Assembly (NCBI GenBank): GCA_021817045.1
Contig: JAKAWG010000027.1
Coordinates: forward strand, 1 to 56,027
DNA length: 56,027 nucleotides
Direction of reading: 5' to 3'
Source: Acidobacteriota bacterium
GTDB taxonomy: Bacteria; Acidobacteriota; Terriglobia; UBA7540
Within the stretch, counting starts at the first letter, position 1; each line of letters begins with the position of its first letter. The notes beneath the pieces were generated by a model that was given only the letters and a program-made list of their open reading frames with translations, searched no databases and was not told the origin of the DNA. Below, piece by piece: positions 1 through 6,750 of this stretch. Position numbers and translations under genes: made by a program.

Positions 1-185
1 AAAAACTCATGTTCCTCGGGATGTGAGTGCAGGGTGGTATGGCCTCCGGGCTCGAATTCGAGCAGGCGCATGGCATAGCGAGGACATCCATCATCTTTGG
101 TCAGCGCGAACCTCGCCACCATCCCCTCAAATCCCTTCTTGTCGATTTTTGTGGAGGGTACTTCGGAAGCATGTTTACGAATCAC
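1..185 (-). CDS. Cupin domain protein (partial, C-terminus beyond window)
   Basis: Read on the minus strand from a GTG at 185 preceded by AAAGGAGA with a 6-base spacer. About 61 residues are visible. They end in a complete cupin motif 1, G-x5-H-x-H-x4-E (GGHTTLHSHPEEHE), the metal-binding half of a small beta-barrel. Cupins of this kind bind a divalent metal and may be oxygenases, isomerases or sensors; the substrate cannot be told from this fragment. It is the last visible gene of a minus-strand set whose other members include a NifX-type metal-cofactor protein, so a metal-related role is plausible but inferred. The protein continues past base 1. Confidence 0.75.
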   Translation of the reverse strand, partial: MIRKHASEVPSTKIDKKGFEGMVARFALTKDDGCPRYAMRLLEFEPGGHTTLHSHPEEHEF

Positions 186-251
186 GGTGTGTCTCCTTTC
201 GGCCGACTCCTCTCACTTACAGAGGATTGCAAAACAGAGTGGCACCATTCT

Positions 252-276
252 CTGTAGCGCCGCTCTACGAGCGGCG
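252..276. repeat. Palindromic repeat of the TGTAGCGCCG family
   Basis: It starts TGTAGCGCCG and folds into a 7-bp hairpin, GCCGCTC TAC GAGCGGC (258-274). The same TGTAGCGCCG/TGTAGCGGCG start with an immediate hairpin recurs at 2661 and 10115, and a solo fragment lies at 6371. It lies in the gap between the cupin and DUF2892 genes (186-337), in which I see no gene. Confidence 0.6.
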
Positions 277-337
277 AAAGATGCCGGTCGCAGACCCGCG
301 TTAGAGCGGTCGCTGTCACCATACTTCGCGATCGTCA

Positions 338-649
338 TCACGCTGCGCGACCAGTCTGGACCTTCGCTGACTCCTGCTTGGCGCTGGCTTCAACAGGTTT
401 CATACGGGTGTCCTCAACGGGGATGGCAGAAGATGTCTCTGCGGGTTGAGGTTCCCTTTTCAAGGTCGATACACCGAGCAACGCGTAAAGAGGACACCTG
501 CCCGTCCAGCCCGTAACCAACGGATACAGGAAGAGCAAACCCCACCACCAAGCTGGGCCAGCCAACGCAAGCACAAAAAACCACGCCCCGATTACCTCCC
601 GAAACATTCGGTCGGCAAGACTCTCATTCACTACCAGGAAACGATTCAT
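338..649 (-). CDS. DUF2892 family small membrane protein
   Basis: A 103-residue protein starting at ATG 649, chosen because AAAGGAGG (complement of 660-667) lies at good distance; an upstream in-frame ATG has no such signal. The N-terminus MNRFLVVNESLADRMFRE, followed by two close hydrophobic segments (about residues 20-48) and a WTGRCPLYALLG motif, matches the DUF2892/YgaP-type inner-membrane domain. That domain is often found fused to or beside rhodanese and redox proteins. The C-terminal 40 residues are a polar, low-complexity tail. The biochemical role is unknown. It shares the strand and probably the transcript of the NifX-like and DUF5320 genes upstream and the cupin downstream. Confidence 0.8.
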   Translation of the reverse strand: MNRFLVVNESLADRMFREVIGAWFFVLALAGPAWWWGLLFLYPLVTGWTGRCPLYALLGVSTLKREPQPAETSSAIPVEDTRMKPVEASAKQESAKVQTGRAA

Positions 650-791
650 CGTTTGGAAACCTCCTTTCCGATTCACCGCGGCGGACCACATGCGACGCGG
701 TCAGGTGTTCAGAAAATGCCCCGGCCACCGAAGCCAAGCGCTGAGCGGGCTGGCTCCGGCAGAACCGCTAATCTCTTCCGCGCGGCCTCAC

Positions 792-1130
792 TCACTGCGG
801 CTTGGCTTCAAGATCTCCAATCCGTTTTCGGATGTCACCCAAGACGCTCTCCAAACGTTCCGCCTGGGCTTTCAAAGCGCCAAGTTCCTGCTCTCGCACG
901 GGCTCAGTAAGTATTTGTCGTACATTTGGAACGGGTTCACCGCGAAAGAACGCCCAGCCGGCACCGCCGCCCGCTCGGAAGCGGTTTCGCGCCCCACGGC
1001 CGCGCCCTCCAAAGCCCCGGCCGAAAGCGGGATTCGCATTACCCGCATTCGCTTGCATTCTGCAAGGTCCGAATCCACATCCTACTCCGGGACCGTTTCC
1101 TAGCGGACCTGTTCTATCTCCAAATGGCAT
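792..1130 (-). CDS. DUF5320-type small Gly-rich protein
   Basis: A 112-residue protein starting at ATG 1130 behind AAAGGAGA. The N-terminus, MPFGDRTGPLGNGPGVGCGF, is the signature of DUF5320 proteins (MPxGDxTGPxGxGPxTGxGxG). A Gly/Arg-rich middle follows, then a C-terminal helix with heptad-like spacing (about residues 75-112). In other genomes these proteins occur next to NifX/NifB-like iron-molybdenum cofactor proteins, as here, but no function is established. The two cysteines near the N-terminus (GCGFGPC) could bind metal; that is inference. Confidence 0.75.
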   Translation of the reverse strand: MPFGDRTGPLGNGPGVGCGFGPCRMQANAGNANPAFGRGFGGRGRGARNRFRAGGGAGWAFFRGEPVPNVRQILTEPVREQELGALKAQAERLESVLGDIRKRIGDLEAKPQ

Positions 1131-1234
1131 GATTAGTTCTCCTTTCATTGGCGTATGGTGGCCATGGCAACAGCACATGTGCGCCTCCTTCCACGAATGC
1201 TCTTACCAGCCGCCCTTCAGCGCTCGGCCAACGA

Positions 1235-1753
1235 TCAGCGCCCGCAACATCCGCGGCCCGCGCCGCCATACCCACGACCGCCTCCGCCGCCACAGCGACC
1301 TCTGCAACTGCCGCAGCCCATGCCGCGTCCCGCCCAAGCCGGAAAGCCTTGAGCATTGCGCAGCGTCAGGGTTTTGCCCGCCTTGCTTACCTGTTGGGCA
1401 ATCAAGAAACTGGTTCCTGCCGGGCCGACCCTGAATCCCGTTACACTCAACTCGTCCCCTTTTGCAACGGTGAAGTTGCTCTGCGTCAAGAAGGGCCTGG
1501 GACCCAATCGCACGTCGTAGTTGCCTTGATCCGTCTTCAACGTCACTTCTGTCACGCTCCATCGACAGCGATAGCCACTGTCGTTGACGGATTGCACTAA
1601 ACCGTGAACAGTCACCGGGGTGGAAGCGCCGGAGTAACCGCGACAGCGGCCCATTCGCATTCCAGGTCCCATCTGCGCCACTGCCTGAGATTCAGCCAGT
1701 AGTACGACAACCAGCACTGCCATGATTTCGAACAGCCCAGTTCGCGATGTCAT
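1235..1753 (-). CDS. Secreted OB-fold-like protein with Gly/Cys-rich tail
   Basis: A 172-residue protein. A hydrophobic N-terminus ending at about residue 26 (...AESQAVAQ) looks like a signal peptide. Residues 45-140 form a beta-rich domain with the pattern VHGLVQSV...VTLKTDQGNYDVRLGP...VAKGDELSVTGF...TLRNAQGFPAW, seen in small exported OB-fold-like proteins of metal- and sulfur-metabolising bacteria. The tail is extremely rich in Gly, Cys and Arg (GCGSCRGRCGGGGGRG) and could bind metal. Its ATG overlaps the TGA of the NifX-like gene (ATGA at 1750-1753), so the two are probably translationally coupled. Function unknown. Confidence 0.7.
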   Translation of the reverse strand: MTSRTGLFEIMAVLVVVLLAESQAVAQMGPGMRMGRCRGYSGASTPVTVHGLVQSVNDSGYRCRWSVTEVTLKTDQGNYDVRLGPRPFLTQSNFTVAKGDELSVTGFRVGPAGTSFLIAQQVSKAGKTLTLRNAQGFPAWAGRGMGCGSCRGRCGGGGGRGYGGAGRGCCGR

Positions 1754-2331
1754 GTTTTCAGCTCCTCACTCTCGCGAGCCGAGACTCGCGTCATTCGGGC
1801 GCCATACTTTGGGCAGACCCGCGGCCGGCATGGCTTACCCGGCGTGTGCGCCACTGTCTCCCCGCATTCGGGACAAAGGCATTCGCCAGCCATTTCGTCG
1901 GAACCGTACCCAGGCAGGCCGTCAGTCCCAGGCCTACCTGAACGTCGTCCCAGCCGACCTCGCATCATGTTCCCGCCTCGCCGCATTCGCCGCCGACTGT
2001 AGCAGCCGGGCATCAGGAAGCCCGGACTTGCCAGTTCATCCTTCAGGAATCCGGCAAGAACCTCCTCGACGGGCCCACGCACGAATCCGACCACGCGCAC
2101 GCCCGCGGCCGCCAATCTTGCCTCGAGCGGCGCCGAGATCGCACCGCAAATCAGAGTGTCTACGCCGAGTCGCGAGATCTCGCTTGCGCGGCTGAACGTG
2201 TCCGACTGAGCCAGGCATGCCACCTCGTGTTTCGTCTCCCGGCCGTCTTTGACGTCTACAAGAAGGAGATTGCCGGCAACATCGAAGACGGGTGAAACGA
2301 GGCCTTGCCATTGTGGTATTCCGATTCTCAT
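1750..2331 (-). CDS. NifX/NifB-type dinitrogenase iron-molybdenum cofactor-binding protein
   Basis: A 193-residue protein. The ATG at 2331 gives the typical family N-terminus MRIGIPQWQGLVSPVFDVAG; the open frame extends upstream to 2448 but adds nothing family-like. Residues 1-115 are a Nitro_FeMo-Co (NifX/NafY) domain. A basic linker rich in Arg, Gly and Met follows, then a C-terminal ribbon CPECGETVAHTPGKPC...CPKYGARM. In the usual form of this ribbon the last pair is CPxCG; here the fourth Cys is Tyr, so metal binding may be weakened. Such proteins handle metal clusters outside nitrogen fixation too, and no nif structural gene is visible. There is no strong Shine-Dalgarno at 2331. Confidence 0.8.
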   Translation of the reverse strand: MRIGIPQWQGLVSPVFDVAGNLLLVDVKDGRETKHEVACLAQSDTFSRASEISRLGVDTLICGAISAPLEARLAAAGVRVVGFVRGPVEEVLAGFLKDELASPGFLMPGCYSRRRMRRGGNMMRGRLGRRSGRPGTDGLPGYGSDEMAGECLCPECGETVAHTPGKPCRPRVCPKYGARMTRVSARESEELKT

Positions 2332-2528
2332 CACTCGTGGGTTAAGCAGGTCCCATGCCAGATCGCAAGGTGTGGAAAACAGGAGGGTTCGCCCGATAGA
2401 GTTCGTGCACGCTGCGAATCGCGCTTCGCGTTCCGTCGCAACATGCACGATTGTGCTATGCAGTTTCAGTCAGATAGATGGTGACTGACACCGGGCTTGC
2501 CTTACTCACTCCCCTGGTGTAAGAGGAT

Positions 2529-2654
2529 ATGACCACATCAATCGACTGCGTGCCGTGTTTGGTGCGTCAAACGCTCGATGGAGCACGAGCCGTTAGCCGG
2601 CAGCCTGCACTTCAAGAACAAATCCTGCGAGATGCATGGCGGCTGCTGGCCTGA
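2529..2654 (+). pseudogene. DUF89 (ARMT1-like phosphatase) N-terminal fragment
   Basis: A 41-codon frame starting MTTSIDCVPCLVRQTLDGAR and ending RDAWRLLA before TGA. The pattern M-x-x-x-x-D/E-C-x-P-C-x-x-R-Q followed by ...PALQEQILR is the characteristic start of bacterial DUF89 proteins, which are metal-dependent phosphatases of about 280-400 residues. Only the first tenth remains. A palindromic repeat begins about 5 bases after the stop, suggesting that repeat insertion or a deletion at its edge removed the rest. A weak AAGAGG lies close to the ATG. Confidence 0.6.
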
Positions 2655-2658
2655 TTCA

Positions 2659-2738
2659 GGTGTAGCGCCGAGCTTTAGCTCGGCAGGTGCTGGCCCTTCG
2701 CTCCGCTCAGGGCAGTCCCTGAAAGGCCGGCGCTACCC
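2659..2738. repeat. Three-arm palindromic repeat (TGTAGCGCCG family)
   Basis: Terminal inverted repeats GTAGCGCCG (2662-2670) and CGGCGCTAC (2728-2736) enclose two internal hairpins: GCCGAGC-TTTA-GCTCGGC, and GCCCT...AGGGC over CCCTTCGCTCCGCTCAGGG. The element could fold as a three-way junction in DNA or RNA. It directly follows the broken DUF89 fragment. Confidence 0.7.
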
Positions 2739-2759
2739 TTAAGGCAGACTGGGCTGCCA

Positions 2760-2880
2760 TTTCAGGGCTGGACAGTTCGGGGAGCGTCTCCGCTAACTCT
2801 GGGCGTTACCCAGGGCTGGCATCGGTCGGCCCTTCGGGCCCGCCAAATGCAGAAACTCCAGAGTCCCGCGAGGCAGGACA
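2760..2880. repeat. Second GC-rich repeat-like segment (CTCTGGG..CCCAGGG)
   Basis: Contains the palindromes CTCTGGGCGTTACCCAGGG (2797-2815) and CGGCCCTTCGGGCCCG. It looks like another dispersed repeat type rather than coding sequence. Together with 2655-2759 it fills the gap between the DUF89 fragment and the receptor promoter region; no intact gene is seen there. Confidence 0.4.
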
Positions 2881-2967
2881 GGGTGAATAGTCGTCCGTGG
2901 AACCTGCTGGTAAAAGAGTAATTAATCTTGGAATTATGGACTTAGGTTACGGATACTTTGCGGATAC

Positions 2968-2996
2968 TTGACAACGCCCCGCGTTGGCAGTACACG
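2968..2996 (+). promoter_or_regulatory. Possible sigma-70-type promoter for the first Oar-like receptor
   Basis: TTGACA at 2968-2973, a 17-base spacer, then TACACG at 2991-2996 as a weak -10 element. The predicted start of transcription would lie about 30 bases upstream of the receptor ATG at 3037. The -35 is perfect and the -10 poor, so this is only a candidate. Confidence 0.3.
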
Positions 2997-3036
2997 TTAC
3001 CACTGTCATTTATATATTGATGGGCAGGAGCGTAAT

Positions 3037-6000
3037 ATGAAGATTCATTGTCGTGGTCTTTTATCGAAAACGGCTCTGTTTCTCTTTGTCGCAACGGTGG
3101 CTTTTGGCGTACGGGCCGCCTGGTCTCAAATTTCTACCTCAGCGTCCATCACCGGGACGGTAAGGGACGTGAGCGGTGCGGTGGTTCCGGGCGCGACCGT
3201 TACCGTCATCAACCAAGGGACAGCGGTCAGCCTTACGACGACAACCGATTCCCGAGGTAGTTTCGTAATGCCTGACCTGTCGGTAGGCACGTATACGGTG
3301 AGAGTGAGCAAGCATGGCTTCCAGACCTATTCGGTAAGCGGCGTCATCCTTCACCCGACGGAGGTCACAACGGTCGAAGCAACCATGAAGGTCGGCGCGA
3401 TCACCACCCACGTCAACGTAATTGCCACCGCCACACAAGTCCAAACCGCCACGGCGGGAATCACGAACGAAGTGTCGGGGAAACAAGTGTTCACCTTGCC
3501 GCTCAACGGCCGCAACTACCAAAGCCTTTCGGCGCTCATTCCCGGCGTCACTAATCTTTCGCCCGACAGGGCGCTCAACCAGGGCGGGTTTCTCACCTCG
3601 AACGTCATGTCCATCAACGGGATGGGGCAGGCCGGAACCATGTATTATCTGGACGGTATCTGGAACATGAATACCGGCAACATGACCCAGACCACCATCA
3701 CTCCCAATCCGGACACCATCCAGGAGGTCCGCACCCTTCAGAACAATTACAGCGCCCAATACAGCCTGATGGGCTCGAACGTGGTCGTATTGCAGACCAA
3801 GAGCGGCACCGACCAATTTCACGGAACGGCCTTCGAGTACCTTCGCAATACAGGGCTGAATGCGCGCAATTTCTTCGCGCCTACCGTTCCCGCTTACCAT
3901 CAGAATATTTTTGGCGGCACCATTGGCGGGCCGCTTTACATCCCCGGCCACAAGCCGAAGAGTTCGAAGACGTTTTTCTACGGCAGCGAGCAGTGGACGC
4001 TGCAGTCCGAAGCCTCCGTCGTAAATGGCACAACGCCCACCTTGGCGATGCGCAGCGGCCAGTTCCCATTGACCGGTCCTTTCGGGGGAGTCATCACCAA
4101 TCCTTTGACGGGCGCGCCTTTCCCGAGCAACACCATCCCGGCGAACATGATCAACAAGCAGTCATTGCTCCTGATGAACACCCTGCAACCGCTTCCCAAT
4201 AACGTCCCGGCGGGCTTCCTCAACTACATCAACCTGACGCCCGCATACAACAAGACGCGGGATGATGAAGGCAAGATCGACCGCATTATCACTCCCCGCC
4301 TGCGCCTGATGGCCGAATACCTCGACGACCGGCAGATTAACAACAACACCTACGATACGTTTTTGGGTTCTCCCTACACCACGAGCACCGATCCGATTAA
4401 GACGGACAACCAACTCGCGCAGATTCAGCTCACGCAGACTCTTTCGCCTTCGATGGTCAACACAACCCACGTTTCCATGAATAATTACGTGGTGTACCTG
4501 GCGCTGGGCGGCATCGTGAATCAAAACCAAGTGCCTGGATACAGCCAGAATCTGCCGTTCAAAGGCGGCTTCGAATCGAATCGTCTTCCTCAGATCTCAT
4601 TTTCTGAGGGATATTCGCCGCTGGGAGTCAGCACTTCTTTGCCATTGAATCACGCCAGCGACCTGGAAGATTCGCTCTCAGATGATTGGAGCTGGCTGCG
4701 CGGAAACAACTACATCCAGGGCGGCATCCAGTACGTGCGCGGGACTAAGCGGCAAACGCTATTTGCGGCGAGTAACGGGTCTTGGCTTTTCAGCGGCTCG
4801 TTTACGGGCAATCCCATTGCCGACTATCTGCTGGGCGATGCCACGAACTTTTACCAACAGAGCACTGAGCTGCGTCCCTATGTCCACTATCCTATCGTTT
4901 CCCCCTACATTCAGGATCGCTGGAAGGCGACCCGCCGCCTGACGCTGAGCGCTGGTTTGCGGCTGGAATATCTGCCCGAGCCCCATCCTCAGTTGGGCTA
5001 CGAAAGTGCTTTCTTTCCGAGCCACTATAACGCTTCCCAGGCCCCAATTGTCAATCCCGACGGGACCATTACGCCCACCGCGAATTTCAATCCTCTCAAC
5101 GGGATAGTGATCGACGGCGTCAATGGTATCCCGCAGAACTTTACCTACGGTAACAAATGGTACTTGGCGCCCGACGTTGGTTTTGCCTGGGACGTGTTTG
5201 GGAACGGCAATACGGCACTGCGCGGCGGCTTCGGCATCACTTATGACCGAACCCCAACCGGCACGGATTGCAGCTACCAGTGTGCATCGAACCCCCCGGC
5301 TGTGAATTCCATCACGCTGGAAAGCCCAAACTTTCCCAATCCCATTGGCGCCGCCGCGGCGCCGCTCGCTGCCCCGACTTTCGGGCAGAACGCCTACCCC
5401 TTCGATCAGGCCGGCCGAGTCATAACTTACAGCCTCAGCCTTCAGCACCAATTTGCCGGGAACTGGTTTGCGTCGATCGCCGGCGCTGGTAATTTTGCCC
5501 AGCACATAGGAGACTTCTGGAACATCAATCAGCCGCTGCCTGACGCTCCCTACCAATTCAACCCGCTCATCAATAGCGATCCGGCGCTGCCGGGGGCCGT
5601 CGGCATTTTCCAAAATATCTATTCGCCCTACCTGGGATACGGGGGAATGTCCACGATGATCAGCAACGACTATGCCCACTGGAATGCCCTGGAAATCTCC
5701 GTCCGCCATCCGGTGGGTCACAACCTGTTCTTCAACGTTTCCTATACGTGGCAGCACGACCTTTCCAACGATCTGGCCACGACGCTGTTTGAAAACTCAA
5801 GTTCCATGCAGAATGTCTACGCGCCGGGACAGAACTATGGAAATTCGCCGCTCAACGTCCCCCAGATTCTCACCTTCAGCACCATCTATAACTTGCCGTG
5901 GTACAAGAACGCTACAGGGTGGAGAGGACAAACGATCGGGGGCTGGACCTTTAGCGACATGACAACCATCCAGAGCGGATTCTCCATGAGCCCCGGCCTC

Positions 6001-6363
6001 AGCGTGGCGTTCCCGGGGCTGGCGTCGCGGCCCAACCGGTCGGCCAGCAACACCGTGGGACCGCAGACGGTTGGGGAATGGTTTAACACCGCCGCCTTCG
6101 CTCAGGCTCCCTTCGGGTATTTCGGCGGCGCGGCCCCCGGGTCGATTTACGGCCCCGGCGTCGCGGACTTTGACATGGCGCTTTATAAGGACTTCCATGT
6201 CACCGAGCACGACTACTTCCAGTTTCGCGCCGAGGCTTTCAACATCTTCAACCGGGCGAATTTCAGCGGCGTGTCGACAGGCGTTGGCGCAGGAAATTAC
6301 GGTCAGGTGACCTCCGCTCTCGATCCGCGTATCATGGAGTTTGCGCTGCGATTCCAATTCTGA
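3037..6363 (+). CDS. Oar-like TonB-dependent outer-membrane receptor 1
   Basis: 1,108 residues from ATG 3037 (GGCAGGAG upstream). Signal peptide about 1-31. Residues 35-115 are a carboxypeptidase-regulatory-like beta-sandwich (ITGTVRDVSGAVVPGATVTV...SRGSFVMPDLSVGTYTVRV). A plug domain follows (LPLNGRNYQSLSALIPGV...INGMGQAGTMYYLDGIW), then a long beta-barrel ending in ALRFQF, the C-terminal aromatic outer-membrane signal. This layout is typical of the large Oar-like receptor families of Acidobacteriota, which are thought to import oligosaccharides or other large nutrients with TonB-ExbBD energy; the substrate is not evident. It is close in sequence to the receptor at 23462-26761 and to the truncated copy at 41633. 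A terminator follows at once, so it is probably a single-gene transcript. Confidence 0.9.
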   Translation: MKIHCRGLLSKTALFLFVATVAFGVRAAWSQISTSASITGTVRDVSGAVVPGATVTVINQGTAVSLTTTTDSRGSFVMPDLSVGTYTVRVSKHGFQTYSVSGVILHPTEVTTVEATMKVGAITTHVNVIATATQVQTATAGITNEVSGKQVFTLPLNGRNYQSLSALIPGVTNLSPDRALNQGGFLTSNVMSINGMGQAGTMYYLDGIWNMNTGNMTQTTITPNPDTIQEVRTLQNNYSAQYSLMGSNVVVLQTKSGTDQFHGTAFEYLRNTGLNARNFFAPTVPAYHQNIFGGTIGGPLYIPGHKPKSSKTFFYGSEQWTLQSEASVVNGTTPTLAMRSGQFPLTGPFGGVITNPLTGAPFPSNTIPANMINKQSLLLMNTLQPLPNNVPAGFLNYINLTPAYNKTRDDEGKIDRIITPRLRLMAEYLDDRQINNNTYDTFLGSPYTTSTDPIKTDNQLAQIQLTQTLSPSMVNTTHVSMNNYVVYLALGGIVNQNQVPGYSQNLPFKGGFESNRLPQISFSEGYSPLGVSTSLPLNHASDLEDSLSDDWSWLRGNNYIQGGIQYVRGTKRQTLFAASNGSWLFSGSFTGNPIADYLLGDATNFYQQSTELRPYVHYPIVSPYIQDRWKATRRLTLSAGLRLEYLPEPHPQLGYESAFFPSHYNASQAPIVNPDGTITPTANFNPLNGIVIDGVNGIPQNFTYGNKWYLAPDVGFAWDVFGNGNTALRGGFGITYDRTPTGTDCSYQCASNPPAVNSITLESPNFPNPIGAAAAPLAAPTFGQNAYPFDQAGRVITYSLSLQHQFAGNWFASIAGAGNFAQHIGDFWNINQPLPDAPYQFNPLINSDPALPGAVGIFQNIYSPYLGYGGMSTMISNDYAHWNALEISVRHPVGHNLFFNVSYTWQHDLSNDLATTLFENSSSMQNVYAPGQNYGNSPLNVPQILTFSTIYNLPWYKNATGWRGQTIGGWTFSDMTTIQSGFSMSPGLSVAFPGLASRPNRSASNTVGPQTVGEWFNTAAFAQAPFGYFGGAAPGSIYGPGVADFDMALYKDFHVTEHDYFQFRAEAFNIFNRANFSGVSTGVGAGNYGQVTSALDPRIMEFALRFQF

Positions 6364-6403
6364 AGCGGGTGTAGCGCCGTTGCAACCCCGACTGACCTGG
6401 TAG

Positions 6404-6445
6404 CGCAGAGTCTCGCGCTTTTCGAGACTCTGCGGTTTTTCGTTT
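6404..6445 (+). terminator. Rho-independent terminator after receptor 1
   Basis: A perfect 12-bp stem, CGCAGAGTCTCG / CGAGACTCTGCG, with a 7-base loop, followed by GTTTTTCGTTT. It lies 40 bases after the receptor stop codon. Confidence 0.85.
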
Positions 6446-6618
6446 CACAAAGAAAAACTAAAGTCACTCGTAGTTGGCAGGTAAATTCTCTCCTCGCACG
6501 ACTCGCCGGCTGAGCTTTTCCCTTCGCACTGGCGCGCGTTCCGTGACCTCCGTGACCTTAAGTCGTAAAATGTTTGTGTGCTGCGGACCGCAGCACGGCC
6601 ATCTCTTCGCGCTGCTCC

Positions 6619-6706
6619 GAGCTTGCCCTGAGCCCGTTCGCCCTTCCGCCGCGAACGGCCCTGAGCGCAGCGAAGGGGGCCCAGGGTAAACTCAGTGAAG
6701 GAGCAG
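6619..6706. repeat. Repeat-like segment (GAGCGCAGCGAAGGG type)
   Basis: Contains CTTGCCCTGAGCC...CCTGAGCGCAGCGAAGGGGGCCCAGGG, a GC-rich degenerate repeat in the leader of the TPR gene. It helps fill the 6446-6750 gap, in which I see no other gene. Confidence 0.4.
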
Positions 6707-6750
6707 GCTGTGGTCATGGGCTGGACGCTAACCGGCTGGAGAGCCGTCCG

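Noticed and set aside
1750-2331. Evidence for nitrogen fixation
   Set aside because: NifX-like domains occur widely without nitrogenase and no nifHDK-type gene is in the window.
3126-6357. Long antisense open frames within receptor 1
   Set aside because: They mirror the codon pattern of the receptor gene and have no motifs or start signals.
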